NCBI GenBank assembly: GCA_027056825.1
Contig: JALUJS010000114.1
Coordinates: 1 to 5,151 of the forward strand
Length of the DNA: 5,151 nt
Direction of reading: 5' to 3'
From: Candidatus Krumholzibacteriia bacterium
GTDB lineage: Bacteria; Krumholzibacteriota; Krumholzibacteriia; LZORAL124-64-63
Positions 1-5,151 of the stretch are shown piece by piece. The notes below the pieces were generated by a model. The model worked only from the letters and a program-made list of their open reading frames with translations, was not told where the DNA came from and made no database searches. Made by a program: the position numbers and the translations under genes. Numbering within the stretch: the first letter of the stretch is position 1; every line of letters starts with the position of its first letter.

Positions 1-1
1 G

Positions 2-1369
2 GCCGGGCTCGGGCCGGTGGTGGAGATCCACACCCGCGACGGCGCCGTGGCCATGGGGGAGGTGACCCGGCAGGAGGACTACCGGCCCGAGCCCGGCCTG
101 GCCGAAGGGCTTGACGGCGATACGGCCCGGGCGGTGCGCGAGGAACTGGCCCGCCGGGACGGGCGTCTGCACCGCCGCCTGGTGCGGACGGGCAACTTCG
201 AACTGACCGGAGAGCATTTCCGCTGGATCGCCGACTACATGATCACGCCGCAGGGCGAGACGCGACCGCCGTGGGCAGTGGTTTTCGAGCGCGTGGCCTG
301 GGGCCGCTTCTACGGCACGCCCGTCGCGTTCGTGGCCGACGATTCGGTGCTGGCCACCGCACCGGCCGCGGTCTGGGAGCTGTACCGCCGTCATCACCAC
401 GGCCACGGCCGGGATCCGGACGGCGGACCGGTCTACGCCATCCGCGCCGGGACCGCCGACGGCCAAACCGAGGACATCGCCCTGCGGGACATCGTGCGCG
501 CCTATCCGGCCAATCGCCTGACCCCGGCCGGCAAGGTGGGGCTGTATCTCGCCCGCTGGGGAGAGTTCCTGACGGCCGAACCGCGCGAGGCCAACAGCGA
601 GGGCGGCGTGTTCCCGGCCATCTTCGGCACGGTGCTGATGACCCTGGGCATGACCATCCTGGTGGTGCCCTTCGGTGTCATGTCCGCCCTGTACCTGCGG
701 GAGTACGCCAAACAGGGCTGGTTGACCAGCGCGGTGCGCATCTCCATCAACAACCTGGCCGGGGTGCCGAGCATCGTCTTCGGCGTGTTCGGCATGGGGT
801 TCTTCAGCTACTTCGTGGGCGGCCGCATCGACGCCCTGTTCTTCGCCGACAGGCTGCCCAACCCGACCTTCGGCACCGGCGGCATCATGTGGGCCTCGTT
901 GACCCTCGCGCTGCTGACGCTGCCGGTGGTGATCGTCGCCACCGAGGAGGCCCTGGCGGCGGTGCCCGATTCCATGCGCGAGGGATCCTTCGCCTGCGGG
1001 GCCACCAAGTGGCAGACCATCCGCAGGGTCATTCTGCCGCGGGCACTGCCGGGGATCATGACCGGGGCCATCCTGGCCATGGCCCGCGGCGCGGGGGAGG
1101 TGGCGCCGCTGATGCTCGTCGGAGCGGTCAAGCTGGCGCCGGACCTGCCCCTGGACCTGCACTTCCCGTTCCTGCATCCGGAACGCAGCTTCATGCACCT
1201 GGGCTTCCACATCTACGACCTGGGCTTCCAGAGCCAGAACTCGGAGGCCGCCAAGCCCATGGTCTTCACCACCACGCTGCTGCTCATGGGGATCGTGCTG
1301 TTCCTCAACGCGGCGGCCATCCTGCTGCGCGGCCGGCTGGCGCGCAAGTACACGGGGTCGAAATTCTGA
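2..1369 (+). CDS. pstA: Phosphate ABC transporter permease PstA (5'-truncated by window edge)
   Basis: This is one of the two inner-membrane permease subunits of the high-affinity PstSCAB phosphate importer, which pairs with PstC and is driven by PstB. The frame is open to the left edge, so the true start lies outside. Numbering here is from the GTG at 17. Residues 1-195 form a soluble region with no membrane segment, matching long-form PstA proteins that carry a large domain between the first and second helices; the first helix is not visible. Five hydrophobic segments follow, at about 199-227, 243-267, 289-312, 344-371 and 415-437. The cytoplasmic EAA loop that docks onto the ATPase lies around 316-345 (MREGSFACGATKWQ, then ILPRALPG). 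The gene ends in tandem in-frame TGA TGA codons, and pstB starts inside them. Family assignment rests on the helix pattern, the EAA loop and the adjacent pstB. A cluster HHHGHG at 126-131 is of unknown meaning. Confidence 0.93.
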   Translation, partial: AGLGPVVEIHTRDGAVAMGEVTRQEDYRPEPGLAEGLDGDTARAVREELARRDGRLHRRLVRTGNFELTGEHFRWIADYMITPQGETRPPWAVVFERVAWGRFYGTPVAFVADDSVLATAPAAVWELYRRHHHGHGRDPDGGPVYAIRAGTADGQTEDIALRDIVRAYPANRLTPAGKVGLYLARWGEFLTAEPREANSEGGVFPAIFGTVLMTLGMTILVVPFGVMSALYLREYAKQGWLTSAVRISINNLAGVPSIVFGVFGMGFFSYFVGGRIDALFFADRLPNPTFGTGGIMWASLTLALLTLPVVIVATEEALAAVPDSMREGSFACGATKWQTIRRVILPRALPGIMTGAILAMARGAGEVAPLMLVGAVKLAPDLPLDLHFPFLHPERSFMHLGFHIYDLGFQSQNSEAAKPMVFTTTLLLMGIVLFLNAAAILLRGRLARKYTGSKF

Positions 1370-1371
1370 TG
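1367..1371 (+). promoter_or_regulatory. TGATG stop-start overlap coupling pstA and pstB
   Basis: The pstA stop codon TGA shares its final A with the pstB ATG. No convincing Shine-Dalgarno sequence precedes this ATG; the nearest G-run, GGGG at about 1354-1357, is roughly 11 bases away. pstB is therefore probably translated by ribosomes that terminate on pstA, which would keep the two subunits in step. The overlap is directly visible; the coupling is inferred. Confidence 0.7.
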
Positions 1372-2247
1372 AACGCACCGGAATTCCAGCGCAATCCACA
1401 GACCGCCGCCACCGCGGCGGCATCCGACCGTCTGGCCACCATCGCCGCCGGCGAGGTGGTGCCCACCGAGATCCATGACGAGGTCCTGGCCGAGGAGCCG
1501 CTGATCACCATCGACGGCTTCAATCTCAGCTACGGTCCCAAGCAGGTGCTGTTCGACATCGGCATGCCCATTCCCCGGGGCAAGGTGACCGCCCTGATCG
1601 GGCCCTCAGGCTGCGGCAAGAGCACCCTGCTGCGTTCGGTCAACCGCATGAACGACCTCATCGACACGGTGTCGGTGTCCGGCCGCATCGCCCTGTCGGG
1701 GGACGACGTGTACGGCAAGGGCGTGGACGTGATCGAACTGCGCCGGCGCATGGGCATGGTCTTCCAGAAGTCCAATCCCTTCCCCATGAGCATCCGGGAG
1801 AACGTGGTCTACGCCCTGCGCATCAACGGCGAGCGCAACCGGGCCGTGCTGGACGCGGTGTGCGAGAAGGCCCTGCGCGGGGCCGCCCTGTGGGACGAGG
1901 TGAAGGATCGCCTGGACGAGAGCGCCCTGGGCATGTCCGGCGGCCAGCAGCAGCGCCTGTGCATCGCCCGGGCCATCGCGGCCGAACCCGAAGTGCTGCT
2001 CATGGACGAGCCCTGCAGCGCCCTGGATCCCATCGCCACCACCCGCGTGGAGGAGCTGATCCTGCGCCTGCGCGGGGACTACACCGTGCTGATCGTCACG
2101 CACAACATGCAGCAGGCCTCCCGCGTCAGCGACTACACGGCCTTCATGTACCTGGGCCAGGTGGTGGAGTACGGACCGACGGCGCAGCTGTTCACCAACC
2201 CGCACCTGCGCGAGACCGAGGACTACATCACCGGGAGGTTCGGGTGA
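1369..2247 (+). CDS. pstB: Phosphate import ATP-binding protein PstB
   Basis: This is the cytoplasmic ATPase of the PstSCAB phosphate transporter; it hydrolyses ATP to drive phosphate import through PstC and PstA. The 292-residue protein is complete and has every ABC ATPase motif in order: Walker A GPSGCGKST at 78-86, Q-loop Q133, signature MSGGQQQR at 189-196, Walker B LLMDEP at 210-215 with catalytic E214, D-loop SALD at 217-220 and switch H245. The stretch NRMNDLID after Walker A and FQKSNPFPMSI at 132-142 are typical of PstB rather than other ABC ATPases. It is about 35 residues longer than the E. coli protein because of an N-terminal extension rich in Ala, Thr and Glu before the core begins near residue 45. 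The ATG at 1369 is chosen because it overlaps the pstA stop; the frame is also open further upstream, but only antiparallel to nothing and inside pstA. Transcription is probably under phosphate-starvation control from a promoter outside the window. Confidence 0.97.
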   Translation: MNAPEFQRNPQTAATAAASDRLATIAAGEVVPTEIHDEVLAEEPLITIDGFNLSYGPKQVLFDIGMPIPRGKVTALIGPSGCGKSTLLRSVNRMNDLIDTVSVSGRIALSGDDVYGKGVDVIELRRRMGMVFQKSNPFPMSIRENVVYALRINGERNRAVLDAVCEKALRGAALWDEVKDRLDESALGMSGGQQQRLCIARAIAAEPEVLLMDEPCSALDPIATTRVEELILRLRGDYTVLIVTHNMQQASRVSDYTAFMYLGQVVEYGPTAQLFTNPHLRETEDYITGRFG

Positions 2248-2274
2248 GCAGAGGCCATGGGTGAAGGGGCGTTG

Positions 2275-2313
2275 CGAAACGTCCTCGCCGCTGCGCGGCT
2301 GCGGAATGTTTCG
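2275..2313 (+). other. Imperfect rod-like hairpin after pstB
   Basis: CGAAAC at 2275-2280 pairs with GTTTCG at 2308-2313. Inside, TCC (2282-2284) pairs with GGA (2303-2305), and GCCGC (2287-2291) pairs with GCGGC (2295-2299) around a TGC loop. Small internal loops separate the three helices, giving 14 base pairs in total. It begins 28 bases after the pstB stop. There is no following T-run, so a classic intrinsic terminator is doubtful. It could be a 3'-end stabilising structure of the pst mRNA, a dispersed palindromic repeat, or chance in GC-rich DNA. Confidence 0.35.
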
Positions 2314-2376
2314 TCGGGAACCCTGCCGGTGAAGGTGGTGGCGCCGGGATGTCCGGAAGGGGATTGCGGGAGAAGA

Positions 2377-2400
2377 GGAGGGGGCCTGACGGCCCCCTCC
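2377..2400 (-). terminator. Strong hairpin terminator between convergent operons
   Basis: GGAGGGGGCC (2377-2386) and GGCCCCCTCC (2391-2400) form a perfect 10-bp stem around a TGAC loop. On the minus strand it begins 39 bases after the final stop of the barrel gene and is followed by a pyrimidine-rich TCTTCTCCC tail. On the plus strand the following sequence (CGGTTTGC) has only a three-T run. It therefore most likely ends the cytochrome-porin operon and may also block read-through from pstB, which ends 130 bases away. The tail is weak in U, so termination strength is uncertain. Confidence 0.7.
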
Positions 2401-2439
2401 CGGTTTGCAGCCGAAGCTGCCGGGCTGATGATGCCGGAG

Positions 2440-2901
2440 CTAGAAGCCCACCGTCATCCCCGTGGCGTAGGTGATGATCTGGCCGGTCAGGTCGCCGTAG
2501 ACGTAGGTCTGGTCGTCCTGCAGGTCGATCAGGTTCACCGAGCCGTACAGGCTGGCGCGCTTGTCCAGCTTGTAGTTCATTCCCAGGGTGCCCTCCAGGG
2601 TCTTGTACTCCAGATCACTGTAATCGCTGATCACCGTGAAGTCGTACGCTCCCTTGGAATCGCCCACGTGATCGGGGCTGATCTGGACGTCCGCGGGGAT
2701 GTCATCGGGCAGGGGCAGGTCGAAGGGATCGAAGCTGCCCTTGGCGATGGTGTAGACGCCCTCGAGGAAGAAGGTGACCTTCTCCGAGGCCGTCAGGTTT
2801 GCGTTGACGAAGAACACGTTGGTCGTGGTCGTGTAGTCGGACTGGGCGCTGGTCGAGTCGTACGATTCAAGCTCCGAACCGGAGCCTTCGATGTGACCGC
2901 C
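2440..2901 (-). other. C-terminal barrel segment beyond the in-frame TGA
   Basis: These 153 codons continue the frame of the upstream barrel gene without any shift. They encode a Ser/Thr/Gly-rich loop (GGHIEGSGSELESYD, then a run of four Thr) followed by what look like the last strands. Recognisable pieces are NVFFVNANL, KVTFFLEGVYTI, LEGTLGMNYKL, ASLYGSVNLIDL and a closing strand ending in MTVGF. Between strands lies an acidic Pro-rich loop, DPFDLPLPDDIPADVQ. Codon choice remains G/C-ending and there are no further stops, so the segment shows no sign of decay. The first possible independent start is a GTG at 2815-2817 in the middle of a strand, which argues against a separate gene. If TGA is read as stop, these strands are lost and the barrel should not assemble. 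Confidence 0.8.
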
Positions 2902-4713
2902 TCAGCCGTCGAAGATCGGTGGACACAGGTTCGCGTTGGACTGTACCCACATGTTGTCCCAGCCCAGGGTGAACAGCAGACGGTCCGAAGGGGCCGTCCA
3001 CAGGTTGATCCCCGGCGAGAACAGGTCCCGCGTGTACTCGTACACGTTCAGGTCGTCGTTCTTGTCGTGGGAGTAGTTGACGAACGCGGACACCGAAGTT
3101 CGCGGCGACACCTGGTACGAGCCGCGCAGCGCGAACTGGTGCGCCTGGCTGGGCATGTTTGTGCCGTTGCCGTAGCGCTGTCGCTGGTAGTAGTAGACCC
3201 GGCCTTCGGCGGCGCCGCCGGTGTGGGCGCTGCCGACGCCCTGGAGGCTGCTCTCGCAACCGGCCCACGGGTTCATGTACGGCTTGTCCACGTTGGTGAA
3301 GGTGTAGGTGAAGTTGTAGTTGCCCTTCATGCCCAGGCGGGCGTTGTAGCGCATCTTCAAGCGGTTCACCGTGGTCTTGTTGGCGTAGGGCGCGGAGTCC
3401 ACCAGGGTGGCCCCGGCGTTGCCAGGGTTGACGCCGTCGAACAGGTAGTTGGTCTGGCTCTGGGCCATGGCGTCCCGGTCGATGACCTGCAGGCGCCAGC
3501 TGAAGTTCAGGTGCTTGCGCTTGGCCAGCTTCCAGTTCAGGTTCAGGTCGCCCTGGGTGACGGTGCGGTTGGCCGCGGAGATGCGGTTCCAGTCGAAGTC
3601 CAGGTTGCCGTAGGTCGTGTCGTAGGCCCGGAAGTTGGGCAGATCCACGAGATAGTCGTCAACCTTGTCCTCGTAGGTCAGGAAGCGCGCCGTCAGTCGC
3701 CAGTCCGGGTTCAGCTTCACCGCGTATCCCGCGGAGACGGCGTGAACCTTCCCCTCGATGTTCGTGAAGCTGTTCACGGACTTGGTGTGGGTGTAGGCGC
3801 CCTTGAGGGTGCCCGCCCGGTCCAGGTCGATCTTGAGCGCCACGTTGTGGACGTCCTTCTCCGAGTCGGCGCTCTGACCGTAGGGGAGCGTGACGTCCTG
3901 GAAGATATCGCGCGAGGCGAATTCCTCGCCCAAGCCGCCGTTCACCGGGTGAATGGCGCTTTTCCAGTGGTGCTCCGGAGTACCGGCCTGGTCGTAGTAG
4001 TCCCGGCTTGTGTACTCGTACTGCACCGACGCCTTGCCCACGGTGCCGCGGATGCCCGCATGCCAGACCTCGGTCCTCTGGTCGATGCGCTGGGCGTCGC
4101 TTTCCACGTGGCAGAAGGCGCAGTGGTCGATGGTCATGGTCTGCTTGAAACCGCTGCGGGTCTGTTCGCTGTAACCGGCGAAGACCTGGGCGTCGGAATC
4201 GCAGAGATCGATGGTCACGTCGCCGTGGAATTTCTCGTACTGGATGAAGTAACGGCCCATGGGGTCGTTGTCGGTGTGGTAGACCTGCTTGCCGCCGGGC
4301 ACGAAGTTCCCCTCGTCGTCCACGCCGGCCTCCCGGGCCTGCATGTTCTCCAGGTAGTCGTGGTCCATGTTGTGCATGAAGGAGTCGTAGCCGAATTCGG
4401 CCGAGATCCCCTGCTTGGTCCACATGGAGAAATCCAGGCTTTTGGTGGCGTTGTCCTCGTAGGTCAGGCCCACGGTGTAGAGGGTGTTGGGAGTGCCTCC
4501 GAAGAGGTCCAGGGCCATGGCGGCCATGACATCCTCGAAGTCTTCCAGGTTGACGTATTCACCGGCCCGCACGGGGTTGTCCGTGGAGTCGCTGATGTGG
4601 GCTCCCGCCGTGGCGGAGCCCATGACGAAACCACCGCCGTCGTCGGCCAGGCCGACGGGCGCCCAGCAAACCAGCAGGGCCGCGATGGTCATGAGCAGGA
4701 TTCGCTTGTGCAT
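2440..4713 (-). CDS. MtrB/PioB-type outer-membrane beta-barrel of an electron conduit, interrupted by an in-frame TGA at codon 604
   Basis: This barrel should sheathe the multiheme cytochrome encoded just upstream, so that electrons can cross the outer membrane. The start ATG at 4711-4713 is preferred because GAGGTGA lies five bases upstream of it measured from the GAGG core. An ATG 18 bases earlier lacks such a site. Residues 1-23 are a signal peptide with probable cleavage at GLA/DD. The mature protein has many alternating amphipathic strands with Asp-, Tyr- and Asn-rich loops. MHNMDHDYLENMQA at 113-126 resembles a motif I associate with this family. A heme-type CAFCH lies at 198-202. TGA at codon 604 would end the protein at 603 residues. 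The same frame then runs 153 codons to TAG, finishing in GMTVGF with the terminal Phe expected for barrel assembly. Full length would be 757 residues, within the MtrB/PioB size range. The gene may be a recoded selenoprotein, a fresh pseudogene or a sequencing error. Confidence 0.85.
2869..2887 (-). promoter_or_regulatory. Hairpin just downstream of the in-frame TGA, candidate bacterial SECIS element
   Basis: On the minus strand, AGGCTCCG (2887-2880) pairs with CGGAGCTT (2876-2869) around the loop GTT. This gives eight pairs, one of them a G-U wobble. Twenty-two bases separate the TGA from the loop. Known bacterial selenocysteine insertion elements are short hairpins inside the coding region just after UGA, with a small apical loop that has a G in its first two positions, and a UGA-to-loop distance of roughly 16-37 bases. 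This hairpin fits those rules, and its tip CGGUUC recalls the GGUC tip of E. coli fdhF. A stem this short can arise by chance in GC-rich DNA, so the call is tentative. Confidence 0.35.
2902..2904 (-). other. In-frame TGA codon within the barrel gene
   Basis: The codon follows CPPIFDG (residues 597-603) and precedes GGHIEGSG in what appears to be a barrel loop. TGA is one base from TGC/TGT (Cys), TGG (Trp), CGA (Arg) and GGA (Gly). TGA serves as a normal stop for both pstA and pstB in this window, so a genome-wide change of the code is unlikely. The mature protein upstream has three cysteines outside CAFCH (C171, C486, C597). A Cys or Sec at 604 would make the number even. Confidence 0.9.
4108..4122 (-). 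other. CXXCH heme c attachment motif inside the barrel protein
   Basis: Codons 198-202 of the barrel gene read Cys-Ala-Phe-Cys-His within TIDHCAFCHVESDAQ. This is the canonical site for covalent heme c attachment, and the protein is exported by a signal peptide to the compartment where heme c is attached. Another His (H197) sits immediately before the motif. Whether heme is actually bound cannot be told from sequence; the cysteines could instead form a redox-active pair, like the CXXC motif reported near the N-terminus of MtrB. Confidence 0.7.
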
Positions 4714-4715
4714 TG

Positions 4716-4722
4716 TCACCTC
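4716..4722 (-). promoter_or_regulatory. Ribosome-binding site of the barrel gene
   Basis: GAGGTGA matches the anti-Shine-Dalgarno sequence over seven bases, and its GAGG core ends five bases before the ATG at 4713. It lies in the 23-base gap after the cytochrome stop codon. It decides the start in favour of MHKRILL over the upstream MKDEVT, whose ATG at 4731 has no such site and would lengthen the N-region of the signal peptide. Confidence 0.75.
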
Positions 4723-4736
4723 GTCTTTCATGGCCG

Positions 4737-5151
4737 TTAGCGGTTCAACGCCCGGCCCTGTCCGGTGATGGACTGGGAGGGCAGGTCCGTACCGTGGATG
4801 GACTGATGGCACTGGGTGCACTTGGTCAGCATCACCCGTTTCATGCTGTCGTAGTGGGAAGTCCCCGTCAGGCCCCCGTAGTTGGGATCGGTGTTCACCA
4901 CGCCGTCGGGGGCGGAGAAATCGCCCTCGTAGCCGGCCAGGATGCTGTGGAAGTGGGGCTCGTGACACTGCAGACAGACGAAGGGCTCGTTCTGGATGAG
5001 CAGGTTGTTGGCCACCGCGCCGTGCGGGTCGTGGCAGATCCGGCAGTCTTCCTCCACGGGCGAATGCTCGAAGATGAAGGGGCCGGCATACTGCGTGTGG
5101 CAAGCCAGGCAGGCGTCGCGGGTCATTTCGCCGTCGGCGATGCCCTGCATG
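4737..5151 (-). CDS. MtrA/DmsE-type multiheme c-type cytochrome, C-terminal part (5' end outside window)
   Basis: This is a periplasmic electron carrier predicted to plug into the barrel encoded downstream and pass electrons across the outer membrane. Only the last 137 or so residues are visible and the frame is open at the window edge; the ATG at 5150 is probably internal. Four CXXCH heme sites are present: CLACH (5097-5111), CRICH (5031-5045), CLQCH (4962-4976) and CTQCH (4806-4820). Additional histidines that could be second axial ligands occur in FEHSP, DPHG, EPHFH and SIHG. The pattern GPFIFEHSPVEEDCRICHDPHG followed downstream by QSIHGTDLPS matches the C-terminal half of decaheme DmsE/MtrA proteins, which carry ten hemes in all; six would lie outside the window. 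The gene ends with TAA 23 bases before the barrel start, so the two are almost certainly cotranscribed. The exact substrate or acceptor cannot be inferred. Confidence 0.88.
   Translation of the reverse strand, partial: MQGIADGEMTRDACLACHTQYAGPFIFEHSPVEEDCRICHDPHGAVANNLLIQNEPFVCLQCHEPHFHSILAGYEGDFSAPDGVVNTDPNYGGLTGTSHYDSMKRVMLTKCTQCHQSIHGTDLPSQSITGQGRALNR

Noticed and set aside
271..1368. A long upstream extension of the pstB frame inside pstA.
   Set aside because: The extension is an Arg/Gly/Pro/His-rich shadow of pstA. PstB homology begins only after the ATG at 1369.
1606..2205. A 199-codon open frame antisense to pstB.
   Set aside because: It is a shadow frame. It consists of Ala/Gly/His/Gln/Val-rich sequence opposite all the conserved ABC ATPase motifs.
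2248..2439. A phoU remnant or small gene in the convergent gap.
   Set aside because: The short frames give no PhoU-like helical sequence, and the gap is mostly taken up by two hairpins. I see no tRNA, CRISPR array or insertion sequence in it.
2440..2817. An independent 125-codon gene starting at GTG 2817.
   Set aside because: It is in the same frame as the upstream barrel gene, its start falls within a beta-strand, and it has no signal peptide. It is the C-terminal part of the interrupted barrel.
2902..2904. Genome-wide reassignment of UGA to Gly or Trp as an explanation for the in-frame TGA.
   Set aside because: pstA ends with tandem TGA TGA exactly at the pstB start, and pstB also ends with TGA at the natural end of the protein. 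TGA is therefore an ordinary stop here.
2257..4740. An 827-codon open frame on the plus strand covering the whole barrel gene.
   Set aside because: It is the antisense shadow of a GC-biased gene. Its translation is a monotonous Val/Gly/His/Leu-rich sequence with no recognisable domain. The opposite strand has a signal peptide, a ribosome-binding site and barrel strands.
4714..5103. An upstream extension of the barrel frame into the cytochrome gene.
   Set aside because: The other frame in this region encodes four CXXCH motifs of a multiheme cytochrome. The signal peptide and ribosome-binding site fix the barrel start at 4713.

Overview
The window comes from a high-GC Gram-negative bacterium. 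The evidence is the strong preference for G or C at third codon positions, an outer-membrane beta-barrel protein ending in phenylalanine, and a periplasmic multiheme c-type cytochrome. The genus cannot be named from this sequence. The gene content suggests an environmental organism able to move electrons across its outer membrane.

Layout: the left half (about 1-2247, plus strand) is the end of a phosphate-specific transport operon. It holds a 5'-truncated pstA permease gene followed by an intact pstB ATPase gene, joined by a one-base TGATG overlap. No phoU follows pstB inside the window. A 192-bp convergent intergenic stretch (2248-2439) holds a rod-like hairpin just after pstB and a strong GC-rich hairpin with a 10-bp stem. 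The second hairpin is well placed to end the opposing operon.

The right half (2440-5151, minus strand) is a two-gene electron-conduit operon of the MtrA/MtrB (DmsE/PioB) type. The upstream gene, cut by the right window edge, encodes the C-terminal part of a multiheme cytochrome with four CXXCH motifs visible. After 23 bases comes an MtrB/PioB-type outer-membrane barrel gene with a signal peptide and a good ribosome-binding site. Such cytochrome-porin pairs carry electrons between the periplasm and the cell surface. The two halves are convergent and show no obvious functional link.

The most notable observation is in the barrel gene. Its reading frame is interrupted by a single in-frame TGA at codon 604 (2902-2904). 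The same frame then continues without any shift for 153 codons of normal barrel sequence and ends in the expected C-terminal phenylalanine. A compact hairpin with a GUU tip starts 14 bases after the TGA, in the position expected of a bacterial selenocysteine insertion element. A surface-loop selenocysteine, a recent nonsense mutation and a sequencing error are all still possible. A second notable point is a CXXCH heme-attachment motif inside the same barrel protein.
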